Under the pieces are notes generated by a model that made no database searches, had not been told where the DNA came from, and saw only the letters and a program-made list of their open reading frames with translations. The position numbers and the translations under genes are program-made. Shown here in pieces: positions 52,201 through 61,518 of a stretch of 64,000 nt of DNA (within the stretch, counting starts at the first letter, position 1; every line of letters begins with the position of its first letter). The stretch is from Flavobacteriales bacterium UBA7666 (GTDB lineage: Bacteria; Bacteroidota; Bacteroidia; Flavobacteriales_D; Crocinitomicaceae), in assembly GCA_002483265.1 (NCBI GenBank), contig DLHO01000017.1, positions 3,450-67,449 on the forward strand, in the 5' to 3' direction.

Positions 52201-54814
52201 AATTTACCATCACCACGTCAAAAGTGTGTTTCTTTCCTGAAATCAACGAGTTGTCAGCTTCTAGGTCGGGCGTTCTAAATCCGACGTATTGCTTGTATGG
52301 AGAGTACAATTGTGAGAACCGATCTATTGAAAAGTTCCCCCCCTGTTCAAATACACGCATCGTATAAATGGCATTCAACATTCCGGAAGCTTGGGACAAA
52401 GAGTTAACTTCCTGTTTGAATGAAGCCTTTCCATTTGCGTCCAGATCGTCATCAAACAAGGTGTTTTTGTCTGAGTTGATTCTGCGAATCGGAGAGTCAA
52501 ATTCGAATTTCGGGAAGCCCGGAATAACCGTTTTGGTGGATTGATATTCCACATCTACCGTCGCCCGTAAGTTTTTCGCCGGAGCACCATGAAGCCAATA
52601 CGATTCCAATTGTAACAAACTATCCGAACTTTTAGGAACGGTCAATTTCAATTTCAAGCGATTCGGTTTCACCGTTTCCACTTTCAAATATTTTGTAAAC
52701 TCACGTGATCCAACCATCACACGTGCCGTATAGATTCCGGTTTTAGCATCGTAGCGTGTTGCTGTTCTGAAATCGTAATGTCCGTTTACTCCTTGTGATT
52801 TGGTGATTTTGCTCGTTTCGTAACCAGAAGGATCAGTCAATGTGAATGTCACTGGATGATTCAAAGGCAGTTTTTTCTCATAGTCGCGAAGAACGAAGTT
52901 TACGTAAATAGAATCTCCCGGTCTCCAAACTCCACGTTCGGCATAGATGAATCCTTTCAGGCCATTCTGGACTTCTTCACCTTCCACATCAAATTCCGAA
53001 AGAGAGTTCGAATGTCCGTCACTCACTTTTAAATAACCACGCTGCTTTCCGTATTTTGCAATCAGTAAGAATGGTTTTTCTGAAAGTGTTTTGGTGTACA
53101 TTCCTTCCGAATTGGTTGTTCCGGAAGCAATGACTTGTTTTGCATAATCATAGAATGTAACAGAAGCATTGGGAATGGGGTGTGTGGTAATCATATCTGT
53201 TAAGAAGACATGAGCTTCTTTCTTTGCATCCAATTTGTAGATGACACCAATATTGGAAGCAAGAATGTTTCTGGAAACTGCTTTTCCGTAATAATAGTCG
53301 GAACTGCAAGGAGTTTCTGATCCATAACCACCCCAATCTTCGTAACCATCGTCCCAATCATCCAAGTGCCACGGACGCTCAGACCATTCTTCTGTTCGGA
53401 CTTCGTTTTCGGAGGATTCTTCTGTTGTTTCACCTTCCGGATTTACAGGGCAATCACAGTACGCATCTTTTTTTCCGAACTTAATGGAAATACGGTAAAT
53501 TGCTCCCGGTTCAGGTCGGATCCATTTCTCCAAATCCAAGACATGGGAAGCCCAATCGCTTTTATCCTCTTTCTTTACTCCAAGTGAGATGTTCTTTTCA
53601 GCAATTTTCTTCCCGAATCTGAAAATGGCTTCGGAATCATTCAATTCATTAACCTGTAAGAAATGATGTACGTTTTCTTCGTAGATTTTAATAATCCGGA
53701 CAGTGACAGATTTCAAACCAATGGTTTCAAATGGAAAGATCAATCCTTTTGAATCGGGCAGGATGGAGCCACTTCCAACAATGCGTACTTTGGGTTTGGA
53801 AGCTGTGAACAATAGGGTTCGCTCCGTTCCTTTCAACATCGCATAGTTCTTGATGTTTTTAATCCCGGAATTGACTTTTAATTTGTATTCTCCTTCAATC
53901 CGATTTGGAATGAAAACTGTTACTTCATTGTAGTAGATCGAAAAAGTTTCTCCTGAGACCCCTTCCAAATCGATGAGTCCGTTCAGATCCTGATTGGTGG
54001 ATAATGGTTCAGAGAAAGTCAAACGAATACTTTGATCGTCTTCATCCATTACATTATAGGAACTAAGATCAAAATCACCCAGTGCAGGAACTTTGATACT
54101 TGTTGATCCACTTGAGAAAGAGGAAATAGGATCGCCATTCCAATTTACAGTAATTTTTTCTTCTTTCGCAGAGCGCTTAATACTGTCCACAATATAAACG
54201 AAGTCGTTCTCTCCATAGTTCTCCTCGAAGCGTACTTTCTTCTTTTCATTCCCCAGATTAACAGTGATTAGATCTTTCAATTTGGTTGTGTCGAAATGAT
54301 CCGTCATGGTAATCGTTCCACGCATGGAATACCATTCCAGATTGTATGAATCGTATTCGATTAAGCTAGGGGCAGTTACGTCGATCTTTTGCGGTTTGGT
54401 TGCAAACTGAAAGTTAAATTCTTCATATCCATCATCCACATCCATGATTTCCTCCAGATCAATACTTACTGTATAGATTTGATTCGAACTCAAAGCTTTT
54501 TTAGGAACAATCTGAATGGTTCTGTAATCAACCCATTGAATGTCTGCATCAATTTCCGGACTGATCTCTACGATCTCTTTCAGGATTTTTTCATCCATTC
54601 GGGATTTCATTCCAAGCTCAATGAGTTTCGTTGAATCCAATTGATTCTTGAGCTCAATCTCGATATTGTCTGAATTGGAAATGATTCCGGAGGTGTAACC
54701 GGAAACCCATTTTCTGAATTTTGGATCCACGGAAAGGATCTTATTGCTAGAACATGCAAAGATGGCAGCCAGTAAACTGGAAGCGAGAGTTAGAAGAATA
54801 ATGAAGCGTGACAT
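49265..54814 (-). CDS. Bacterial alpha-2-macroglobulin lipoprotein
   Basis: An 1849-aa periplasmic protease trap. The N-terminus has a lipoprotein-type signal (hydrophobic core, then A-I-F-A-C-S-S). Macroglobulin domains follow, with a bait-region-like central part, an MG-type W-R-P-G-D-S-I-Y-V-N-F-V segment, and the thioester motif C-I-E-Q at residues 1395-1398, so this is a thioester-active type able to bind attacking proteases covalently. The helical thioester domain contains G-G-F-A-Y-W-P-G. Length is close to or slightly above that of E. coli YfhM. Known partner in other bacteria: PBP1C, which repairs the wall; pbpC is 4.7 kb away on the same strand. The region around residues 450-500 is acidic and contains cysteines and a G-Y-G-S-E loop, an unusual insertion. 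Confidence 0.93.
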   Translation of the reverse strand: MSRFIILLTLASSLLAAIFACSSNKILSVDPKFRKWVSGYTSGIISNSDNIEIELKNQLDSTKLIELGMKSRMDEKILKEIVEISPEIDADIQWVDYRTIQIVPKKALSSNQIYTVSIDLEEIMDVDDGYEEFNFQFATKPQKIDVTAPSLIEYDSYNLEWYSMRGTITMTDHFDTTKLKDLITVNLGNEKKKVRFEENYGENDFVYIVDSIKRSAKEEKITVNWNGDPISSFSSGSTSIKVPALGDFDLSSYNVMDEDDQSIRLTFSEPLSTNQDLNGLIDLEGVSGETFSIYYNEVTVFIPNRIEGEYKLKVNSGIKNIKNYAMLKGTERTLLFTASKPKVRIVGSGSILPDSKGLIFPFETIGLKSVTVRIIKIYEENVHHFLQVNELNDSEAIFRFGKKIAEKNISLGVKKEDKSDWASHVLDLEKWIRPEPGAIYRISIKFGKKDAYCDCPVNPEGETTEESSENEVRTEEWSERPWHLDDWDDGYEDWGGYGSETPCSSDYYYGKAVSRNILASNIGVIYKLDAKKEAHVFLTDMITTHPIPNASVTFYDYAKQVIASGTTNSEGMYTKTLSEKPFLLIAKYGKQRGYLKVSDGHSNSLSEFDVEGEEVQNGLKGFIYAERGVWRPGDSIYVNFVLRDYEKKLPLNHPVTFTLTDPSGYETSKITKSQGVNGHYDFRTATRYDAKTGIYTARVMVGSREFTKYLKVETVKPNRLKLKLTVPKSSDSLLQLESYWLHGAPAKNLRATVDVEYQSTKTVIPGFPKFEFDSPIRRINSDKNTLFDDDLDANGKASFKQEVNSLSQASGMLNAIYTMRVFEQGGNFSIDRFSQLYSPYKQYVGFRTPDLEADNSLISGKKHTFDVVMVNSSGALLKKQSKIRVKIYRMEWRWWYESGDDDLGNFMARNGNMLVYDSMLNCSDGKGAFKFGLGATDYGRFLVTVTDEEGFHQSGKIISIDVPYWSRGNQKNNEYASMLNFSTDKKSYVKGEIVKLSIPSPASGKALISVETRTKIVKKFWVNTTKGETTCSFETTEDMAPNAYVHVSLIQPHSATTNDLPIRMYGIVPIIVDDPATHLHPEIAVAKEWRPESTAKVMVSEKNGKGMTYTLAIVDEGLLDLTRFSTPNPWNTFYAKEALGIKTWDMYNYVIGAYSGNLNRLLSIGGDGSADDGAGPKANRFKPMVHFLGPFVLPAGSSKTHQVELPTYIGSVRVMVVAHSATAFGNSEETVTIKKPLMVLGTLPRVIGPSETIQLPVDVFAMKDNIKNVDVQVTCNDLLAVNGANNQGIKFAAEGDQIVNFELKVANKLGIAKIKIFAKSGTETATQEFEVDVRSPNPKVLESETKIIEPGSSVSFNMEQDGINGSHSYSLETSQFSSINLSGRMSELINYPHGCIEQTTSAVFPQLFAMDIMQFSEKEKKEMSTNIKAALIKYQSFQQYEGGFAYWPGNREASDWGSNYAGHFMIEAEQHGFTLPANLKSRWIDYQKNEANNWTTDSYSGYSNYAEESHQLIQAYRLYTLALAGKPELGAMNRLKENGKLGVTAKWRLAAAYYLAGQKDMAKQMTRNLSFTPASYREYGYSYGSTLRDKAMNLEAGLMIDSKSTDQPEKEIADVLKSNQWLSTQEAGYCILALTSGKIKNNGPLQFEVNSEKITSTKCMTTKNYSEADGSKLKRLAVRNTSSKKLYVTFCTTKVPQIGKEKKIRSNLDMTITYTNLSGVSIDPSKITQGTDFIMEVKLKNPTKDQFYREMALNQIMPSGWEIHNARLYDEESTPNIDYQDYRDDRVYSYFKLAPNETKVFKIQLNASYLGRFYLPAVFSEAMYDHAVNAQEKGRWVEVTKIIKQPKSS

Positions 54815-54934
54815 AACTGTTGTATTTGTTAAGTCAAAGATGAACGCTTATAAAATAGGAGAAGAGGTCGTTTTAGGAGTCGAGAGCACCTTTTGATTAT
54901 TCGTGGTTGAAAGGGGATTATTTGATTTGGTACT

Positions 54935-54972
54935 AAACAGTAGGGGCGGAAAATTTTCCGCCCCTACTGTTT
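54935..54972. terminator. Perfect 38-bp palindrome starting AAACAGTAGGGGCGG; terminator or REP-like element
   Basis: Perfect inverted repeat with arms AAACAGTAGGGGCGGAAAA and its complement, no loop. The ends match those of the palindrome at 14030, with GTAGG at the same place. It lies 10 bp past the stop of the aminopeptidase gene (minus strand). It lacks a long T run, so a repeat element is at least as likely as a plain terminator. The rest of the gap to 54814 shows no gene. Confidence 0.8.
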
Positions 54973-54982
54973 ATCAATTAAT

Positions 54983-56902
54983 TTACGGTTTGTATTTCAA
55001 CAAATCATCCACGGTTGCAACTGAAACCGGATGGTAATTTTCTCTGTAACGTTTATAAACTTCCAATCCCCATTTTTTACTTTGTGGATTTTCATTTAAA
55101 GCTGTGTAAATCGGCAGCAAGAATTTTCTTCGGCCTACTTTTGAAATGAATTTTTCAATATCCGGACGAATTTCTGTGTAGTTTGAATTGATTCCAAGAA
55201 CAAACCATTCTGTTGCAACTTCAGCATTTCCCCAGCTATTGAAATGTAATTTCTCATCGATAATTGCCAAACGTTTCGGATCCATCTTTTTAGGTAAAGC
55301 ACGAATAAATGCTTGCCATTCTTGCGGAACATATTGATCGCGGCTTAAAGCAGGAAGTTGTTTTTTTCCTTTTTTCTTAATCGGCTTTTTGAAGATGTCT
55401 TTTCCACTTGCGAATTCGCGGGCAAGATCCTGTATTTTCTCGAATCGAGGTGAGCTAACGGCATAACAATTCTTAGGTAATCCCGGTTTGTATAACCATT
55501 CATCCACATTGAATTTGATATCTGTTTTGTTGATCAAATTGTCTTCCAGGTACTTTTTAAATTGTTCTGTTGTCAACGTTTGGAAAGCATGGTCTTTGAA
55601 ATACATTTTCAGGAATGCATCAAAGCGTTGTCTTCCGAAATCACGCTCCAAAGTTTTTAGTAAAAATGCACCTTTAACATAAGCTACAGAAGTCATCCCG
55701 TCGTCCGGATTTCGTTTTGAAAGCTTCAGTTTCAGATGTGTGTCTTCTTCGTCTAAACTTTCCAATTCTGTTTGAAGCTCTTGAAATTCAATTAAAGCAA
55801 GCATATCGGCAACTTCTTTTCCATAAAGTTCCTCCATGATTCGATTCTCGAAATACACGGTAAATCCTTCATTCAACCAGAAATCATTCCAACTTGCATT
55901 GGTAACCAGGTTTCCGGACCAGGAGTGAGCCAACTCATGAGCTAAAACAGAAACTGCACTTCTGTCTCCGGCAATTAGGGTTGGATTAGCAAATGTTAAG
56001 CGTGGGTTTTCCATTCCTCCGAAAGGAAAAGAATAAGGTAAAACGATGACATCGTACTGCTCCCATTGGTAAGGTCCATATAAACTTTCAGCTGCTTTGA
56101 TCATTTTTGGAAGATCCTCGAATTCCCAAATGGCTTTGTCAATCATCTCCGGTTCCGTGTAAACCCCGCAATTTTCACCTAAACTTTTGTATTCCAGATT
56201 ACCAACTGCTAGAGCAATCAGATAAACAGGAATGGGTTGCTTCATCTCGAAATGGTATTTTCCTTCCGGATTTTTAACCTGCGGATTGGAAGCGCTCATC
56301 AAGGCCATTAATTCCGAAGGAACAGTTACATCAGCACTGTAAGTAATTCGATTTGCAGGAGTTCCTTGAACAGGAATCCATGTGCGTGTTAGAATTGCCT
56401 GACCTTGTGTATATAAATAAGGATGTTCTTTTCCTTCTGTCAATTCAGGATCCATCCAATCCAAAGCACCTGCGTTTTCGGTAGTTTTATAATAGATATT
56501 GATGTATTCTGTATTCTTGTCGATTTTGATACTCAAGGGCTGACCGATAAATTCCTGCATCGATCCGATAATGAAATCCGTTTCTTTTTCATTCCCCTTT
56601 TTCCCCAAAGTTACTTTTTGAATTTCCGGTCCGTTGATATCAAAAATAGCAGTGTCCGTATCTTGTAAACGCTGCATTTGGTGACGGGCAACGCCATAGA
56701 TGGTCTTTTTTTCAAAATCAACATCGATTTCAAGATCCAGGTGTTTCGTTCGGATTTCGTCTGTATTGGAGTAGGAATGCGCATCATGACCGGCAACAAC
56801 TCCATTGATGGATTGATCCTTATTTAATGGATCCGGATCGTTTCCACAACTAGATACGCAGAGAGTTAGTGCAGCAATGCTGAACAAGTATTTTAATTTC
56901 AT
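54983..56902 (-). CDS. M1 family aminopeptidase (leukotriene A4 hydrolase-like), lipoprotein
   Basis: A 639-aa zinc metallopeptidase that removes N-terminal residues from peptides. The signal peptide ends in a lipobox-like V-S-S-C, so it is probably a lipoprotein in the periplasm or on the outer membrane. Catalytic features: G-G-M-E-N exopeptidase motif, the zinc site H322-E-x-x-H326 with E345 as third ligand, and the LTA4H-type C-terminal helical domain (about 520-639). In combination with the three POT transporters downstream it fits peptide use. Its start is 48 bp downstream of the tcdA stop on the same strand, so co-transcription is possible. Confidence 0.95.
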   Translation of the reverse strand: MKLKYLFSIAALTLCVSSCGNDPDPLNKDQSINGVVAGHDAHSYSNTDEIRTKHLDLEIDVDFEKKTIYGVARHQMQRLQDTDTAIFDINGPEIQKVTLGKKGNEKETDFIIGSMQEFIGQPLSIKIDKNTEYINIYYKTTENAGALDWMDPELTEGKEHPYLYTQGQAILTRTWIPVQGTPANRITYSADVTVPSELMALMSASNPQVKNPEGKYHFEMKQPIPVYLIALAVGNLEYKSLGENCGVYTEPEMIDKAIWEFEDLPKMIKAAESLYGPYQWEQYDVIVLPYSFPFGGMENPRLTFANPTLIAGDRSAVSVLAHELAHSWSGNLVTNASWNDFWLNEGFTVYFENRIMEELYGKEVADMLALIEFQELQTELESLDEEDTHLKLKLSKRNPDDGMTSVAYVKGAFLLKTLERDFGRQRFDAFLKMYFKDHAFQTLTTEQFKKYLEDNLINKTDIKFNVDEWLYKPGLPKNCYAVSSPRFEKIQDLAREFASGKDIFKKPIKKKGKKQLPALSRDQYVPQEWQAFIRALPKKMDPKRLAIIDEKLHFNSWGNAEVATEWFVLGINSNYTEIRPDIEKFISKVGRRKFLLPIYTALNENPQSKKWGLEVYKRYRENYHPVSVATVDDLLKYKP

Positions 56903-56950
56903 TTTTTCAGTTTGAGGTACGCGAATATACTTTTTTCTTTGAATTTCATC

Positions 56951-57688
56951 CTAGTTTGATTTTTCATCTTTTTTAGTCAGGTAGCGAATCACTTCGGCTG
57001 CTCCCATTAAACCAAACAAGGCCGGCATGTAGCTCACTGTTCCATAGAACGAACGTTTATAATTCGAACCATCTGTCATTTTCAAGGAATCTTTTTGCTG
57101 TAATTCGGATGAATAAACACATTTGATTTTTTCAAATCCAACATTCTTTTTCTTGAGCCTTTTCTTAATATGAGCTCCGAGTTTGCAATTATGGCTGTCT
57201 GGTAGTTTGGCAACATGAACGCGACTAGGATCCACTTTCCCTCCGGCTCCCAAATGAGTGATAACTTTGATTTTTCTGCTTTTGCATGCAATGATCCATT
57301 CCAATTTTGGAGTCACACTGTCAATGCAATCCATTACATAAGTGGGTTTGTATTGATCCAATAATTCCCAAACACGTTCCGGAAGCACAAATTCTTCCAC
57401 AATATTCAGGTTGACATCCGGATTGATATCCTTGATTCGTTCACCTAAAACAACTGCTTTGTTTTTCCCGATGGTGGAATCAAGGGCTGTTAATTGTCTA
57501 TTCTTATTTGTTATATCGAAGGCATCTCCATCAACAATTGTGATGGTTCCAACTCCTGCACGCGCAATAAATTCACCTGCAAAAGATCCAATTCCTCCGA
57601 GTCCAACAATGAGTACATGAGCAGATTTCAAACGGTCCATTTCCTTTGGGCCAAGAATCAACTCTGTACGCTCCAACCACTTACTCAT
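56951..57688 (-). CDS. tcdA: tRNA threonylcarbamoyladenosine dehydratase
   Basis: TcdA (CsdL) turns t6A37 of tRNAs into its cyclic form using ATP. The 245-aa ThiF/E1-like protein has the nucleotide-binding G-L-G-G-I-G-S-F-A at residues 30-38, the V-D-G-D-x-x-D-x-x-N-x-N-R-Q motif typical of the family, and V-M-D-C-I-D-S-V. The C-terminal C-V-Y-S-S-E and later G-T-V-S-Y-M-P-A-L-F-G are also shared with TcdA. It overlaps the TatD-type gene upstream by 8 bp, so the two are co-transcribed and probably translationally coupled. Confidence 0.93.
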   Translation of the reverse strand: MSKWLERTELILGPKEMDRLKSAHVLIVGLGGIGSFAGEFIARAGVGTITIVDGDAFDITNKNRQLTALDSTIGKNKAVVLGERIKDINPDVNLNIVEEFVLPERVWELLDQYKPTYVMDCIDSVTPKLEWIIACKSRKIKVITHLGAGGKVDPSRVHVAKLPDSHNCKLGAHIKKRLKKKNVGFEKIKCVYSSELQQKDSLKMTDGSNYKRSFYGTVSYMPALFGLMGAAEVIRYLTKKDEKSN

Positions 57689-58331
57689 AGTTAAAAATTC
57701 TTTTTGCGTTTTGATCTAGTTGTTCGATTAGGGCGTGCAAAGATAGCTTTTTTATCTCAGCGACCATCCAATAGGTATCAATCAGTTTTCCATTACCAGT
57801 ATCTGTTTCAAGTAATAAGCGATCCGTGGGGATTTCCTTGATGCATGATTGAAGCTTATGATTCGTTAAAACAGATTCCCCGATGCTGATCACACTTTTG
57901 GTATAATCCAAGACTTGCTGAGTGATGGAAGCTTTATTGAAGCCGTGATAAACAAGGATTGTTTCCGGAGCATGCTTTTCATGCAAGAAACGGCATCTGT
58001 CCCATGAATTCACACAATGAAGAATGACAGGTTTAGGGAATTTTGCAGCGATTTTCAATTGAAATACATACAATTCTTCTTGCTTCTGGAAGGAATCGTA
58101 GCGGTTATCCAAACCAATTTCGCCAATGGCCAAAAAACCGTTCATTTCCCTTAATTTTCGGAATGTTTCTTCTATTTCAGATAAATCACGAAGACTTTCT
58201 TGCGGATGAACTCCAAATGAAAAATAAACGGGCAAATTCTCCAATGAAGACTTGGTAATCTGCACAATAGCGCGATTTTTCGCATCAAAATGATGCGTGT
58301 GCGAATCGAAAAGGTTCTCTAAATCAGACAT
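57681..58331 (-). CDS. TatD family metal-dependent hydrolase
   Basis: A 216-aa TIM-barrel hydrolase of the TatD group, known as DNases/exonucleases in several bacteria. The metal ligands are all seen: H-T-H near residues 11-13, Glu in A-I-G-E-I-G-L-D, His in P-V-I-L-H-C, His in V-Y-H-G-F and Asp in L-L-L-E-T-D-T-G. It is shorter than the usual 255-265 residues, missing part of the outer helices, so the exact activity is uncertain. It overlaps the tcdA gene by 8 bp. It is divergent from the first POT gene with 94 bp between. Confidence 0.88.
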   Translation of the reverse strand: MSDLENLFDSHTHHFDAKNRAIVQITKSSLENLPVYFSFGVHPQESLRDLSEIEETFRKLREMNGFLAIGEIGLDNRYDSFQKQEELYVFQLKIAAKFPKPVILHCVNSWDRCRFLHEKHAPETILVYHGFNKASITQQVLDYTKSVISIGESVLTNHKLQSCIKEIPTDRLLLETDTGNGKLIDTYWMVAEIKKLSLHALIEQLDQNAKRIFNYE

Positions 58332-58425
58332 TAAGCATTATACTAATAGTTAAATTTAAAACAATCTGAATCAATCAATCATTTTTTATCTATTTTCACC
58401 GACGCTAAAAAATTAAACTATCAAG

Positions 58426-59883
58426 ATGAGTTCACAACGCGATGTTATATCAGAAATAGAAAAACAAGGAATGATTTTCGGACATCCGAAAGGATTGTAT
58501 TTATTGTTTTTCACGGAAATGTGGGAACGTTTTTCCTATTATGGAATGCGAGCTATCCTAATGCTTTATATGACAAAGTTGTATATGGAGAATGGATTGG
58601 AAATACCTAAAGACTCTGCTGCATTAATTTATGGGTTTTTTACCGGGTTTGTTTATTTCACTCCAATAATTGGTGGTTGGATAGCAGATAAGTTTATCGG
58701 ACAGAGAAATGCTATTACGATTGGTGGTATTACCATGTTTTTAGGTCAATTAACTCTTTTTGCTGTTAATACTCAAATGGGCTTAGCAATTGGATTATTG
58801 TTATTGATAATTGGAAATGGATTTTTCAAACCAAATATCTCAACCTTAGTGGGACGTTTATACCGACAAGGAGATGCTCGCAGAGATTCCGCTTTCTCCA
58901 TTTTTTACATGGGGATTAATTTGGGAGCATTGCTTGCACCAATAGTTGTTGCAATTTTATGTAATGATGTTTTTGCAACTAAAGGAATTGGAGCTGATGG
59001 TAAAGAAATGATTATGTCTTACGGATATAAATATGGTTTCTTAGCAGCAGCTATTGGTATGATGATCGGACAAATTATTTTTAACTCGTTAGCGAAAAAA
59101 TACCTTTTAGAGATCGGTGAAAAACCAAACAAATCAATTGTTGTTAATAATGATGAGGGGCCAATTGATGAAGTTGAAGTGCCTGCTGCAGCTCAGAATA
59201 TCAACGCACCATTGACATCTATTGAAAAACAGCGCATGTCGGTAATTTTTATCTTGACTGCATTTATTATCTTCTTCTGGGCTGGATTTGAACAAGCAGG
59301 ATCTTCGATGACTTTGTATACAGATTCATATATTGACAGGACAGTTGGTAGCTGGACGATTTCAACTGAATTGTTTCAATCGGTAAATCCATTGTTCATT
59401 GTGATATTGGCTCCAATTTTCGCATGGTTTTGGGGATCAAAGACAGGTGCGAGAATGTCAACTCCTGTTAAGATGAGTTTGGGTATGATATTATTAGGAA
59501 TAGGATTTTTATTCATGTTGATGGCGACAGGTAAAGTACAAACGGAAATAATTGATGGAAAAGAAAATGTTGTTCAAAAAGCTGGACTTTGGTTTCTGAT
59601 TGTTACTTATTTCTTTCATACGATTGGAGAACTTTGTATTTCTCCGGTTGGTCTGAGTGTAGTTACTAAATTGGCTCCGATTAAATTAGCGTCCATGCTA
59701 ATGGGGGTTTGGATGTTATCTACGTTTGTTGCCAATATTTTGGGTGGCTTTATTGCAGCCTATGTTGAAAAACTAGGTGCAGCTACAATTTTTTCATCTA
59801 TCGCTTTATTCGTTATTGGATTAGGAATAATTATGTTACTTGTATCAAGACGATTGAGTAAAATGATGCACGGCGTGAAATAA
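58426..59883 (+). CDS. POT family peptide transporter 1
   Basis: A 485-aa proton-coupled oligopeptide transporter of the major facilitator superfamily. Membrane helix 1 has the proton-coupling E-M-W-E-R-F-S-Y-Y-G motif (ExxERFxYYG); the PTR2 signature G-N-G-F-F-K-P-N-I-S-T-L follows, and F-F-W-A-G-F-E-Q-A-G-S-S in the second half is the other family signature. About 12-14 helices fit the length. Substrates are expected to be di- and tripeptides. It has its own terminator, so it is a separate transcription unit from the next two. Confidence 0.94.
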   Translation: MSSQRDVISEIEKQGMIFGHPKGLYLLFFTEMWERFSYYGMRAILMLYMTKLYMENGLEIPKDSAALIYGFFTGFVYFTPIIGGWIADKFIGQRNAITIGGITMFLGQLTLFAVNTQMGLAIGLLLLIIGNGFFKPNISTLVGRLYRQGDARRDSAFSIFYMGINLGALLAPIVVAILCNDVFATKGIGADGKEMIMSYGYKYGFLAAAIGMMIGQIIFNSLAKKYLLEIGEKPNKSIVVNNDEGPIDEVEVPAAAQNINAPLTSIEKQRMSVIFILTAFIIFFWAGFEQAGSSMTLYTDSYIDRTVGSWTISTELFQSVNPLFIVILAPIFAWFWGSKTGARMSTPVKMSLGMILLGIGFLFMLMATGKVQTEIIDGKENVVQKAGLWFLIVTYFFHTIGELCISPVGLSVVTKLAPIKLASMLMGVWMLSTFVANILGGFIAAYVEKLGAATIFSSIALFVIGLGIIMLLVSRRLSKMMHGVK

Positions 59884-59904
59884 TTAAAGTATTATAATTC
59901 ATGA

Positions 59905-59939
59905 AATCCCTTGGTTATGTGACCAAGGGATTTTTTTTG
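59905..59939 (+). terminator. Rho-independent terminator
   Basis: Stem AATCCCTTGGT / ACCAAGGGATT with a 6-nt loop, then eight Ts, about 20 bp after the stop at 59883. Confidence 0.95.
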
Positions 59940-59979
59940 TTCGAAAATTCAACTAGTTTTAAACCCTAAACTGAAAATA

Positions 59980-61509
59980 ATGTCAGATGAACAAATTTTA
60001 GATTCGGCTATTCCAATCGAATCTTCCTCCATTCAAGACTTCAAGGGGAAATATCCTAAACAGATTTGGGCCTTATTTTTTAGCGAAATGTGGGAGCGAT
60101 TCTGCTTCTATGGAATGCGAGGTATGCTTGCTTATTTCATGTCGACTGAATTAGGTTTTTCCGATAAAATGAGTAATCTCCAATATGGGGCAATTCAGGC
60201 TTTCGTTTATGCATTTACTTTTCTTGGAGGAATGCTTGCTGATAAAATCCTCGGTTTTCGCAAGTCTCTTGTTTGGGGTGGTCTTTTAATGATTACCGGT
60301 TCAGTTTTATTGGCAATCGACCCGCATAAATTGTTTTTTCTGGGAATCACATTCAATATTATTGGGACTGGTTTCTTCAAGCCGAATATTTCATCGATGG
60401 TCGGCCAGTTATATCGCACGAATGATACACGAAGAGATGCTGGGTTCTTGTTGTTCTACTCCGGAATTAATATTGGAGCCATGATTGGTGGTTACGTCAT
60501 TGCTATTGGAAAAGGAGAAATGTTCACAAGCTGGATTCCTTCACATTTACATTGGAATTATGCATTTGGAGCTTCGGGTATTGCAATGGCGATCAGTTTA
60601 ATTACTTTTTTATGGACGAAGAAAAAGCTGGGAGTTATTGGATTGTCACCTCTACTTCATGCGAGTAAAACGAAACGAAATGGTTTGGAATTTGGAACCT
60701 ATGCTGTTGCTCTGGCAATTGTTCCTCTAATCATGATTATGGTTTCAAATACGGTTTATACGGATTACTTCATGTATACAATCGGGCCATTTAGCTTAAT
60801 CTATTTCGTTTACGAAATGACCAAGTATAATGTGAAGGAGAATAAAAAGTTGTTGGCCGCCTTCTTGTTCATTTTGTTCTCTGTAGTTTTCTGGGCTATT
60901 TTCGAACAAGCTGGAGGATCACTTTCGTTATTCGCTAAATCAAATGTAGATCATGACTTGGTTGGTTTAACTATGGATCCGAATGGCGTTAACAATTCAA
61001 TCAATTCGTTGTTTGTCATCATTTTTGCTCCAATAGTCGGATTACTTTTAATTGCAATGGCAAAGAGAAAAACCGAACCTAATTCGACCGTGAAATTTGG
61101 AATTGGATTCTTATTTCTTGGATTAGCCTTCTTTACCTTTTTCTCCATGCGTTTCGGAGCTTCATCTGATGGGAAAGGTAGTTTGAATGTATTAGCATTG
61201 GGTTATCTGATAGTTTCCTTTGGTGAATTGTTTTTATCTCCAATTGGATTGAGTTTAATGACAAAGCTTTCCCCGCAAAAAATGCAGGGATTTATGATGG
61301 GAATGTGGTTTCTTGCGAGTGCTTATGGACAATACGTTGCAGGATTGTTTGGAGCAAGCATTTCTCCGGATGAGAGCAGCACAGGTATGGAGAAAATGGA
61401 AATGTATACAAATGGTTATTATGATTTTGCTTGGTATGCAATTATAGCCGGGGTAATTTTGATAGCCCTTTATCCTTTGATGAAAAGATTAATGCAAGAC
61501 GTGAAATAA
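59980..61509 (+). CDS. POT family peptide transporter 2
   Basis: A 509-aa paralogue of the 58426 product. It has E-M-W-E-R-F-C-F-Y-G-M-R in helix 1, G-T-G-F-F-K-P-N-I-S-S-M in the PTR2 signature, and F-W-A-I-F-E-Q-A-G-G-S-L in the second half, so the proton and peptide site residues are kept. It differs from transporter 1 mainly in the central loop, which is shorter and more basic (K-T-K-R-N-G-L-E). The next transporter gene begins 9 bp after its stop, so 2 and 3 share a transcript. Substrate preference cannot be read from the sequence. Confidence 0.94.
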   Translation: MSDEQILDSAIPIESSSIQDFKGKYPKQIWALFFSEMWERFCFYGMRGMLAYFMSTELGFSDKMSNLQYGAIQAFVYAFTFLGGMLADKILGFRKSLVWGGLLMITGSVLLAIDPHKLFFLGITFNIIGTGFFKPNISSMVGQLYRTNDTRRDAGFLLFYSGINIGAMIGGYVIAIGKGEMFTSWIPSHLHWNYAFGASGIAMAISLITFLWTKKKLGVIGLSPLLHASKTKRNGLEFGTYAVALAIVPLIMIMVSNTVYTDYFMYTIGPFSLIYFVYEMTKYNVKENKKLLAAFLFILFSVVFWAIFEQAGGSLSLFAKSNVDHDLVGLTMDPNGVNNSINSLFVIIFAPIVGLLLIAMAKRKTEPNSTVKFGIGFLFLGLAFFTFFSMRFGASSDGKGSLNVLALGYLIVSFGELFLSPIGLSLMTKLSPQKMQGFMMGMWFLASAYGQYVAGLFGASISPDESSTGMEKMEMYTNGYYDFAWYAIIAGVILIALYPLMKRLMQDVK

Positions 61510-61518
61510 TTTCCACAT

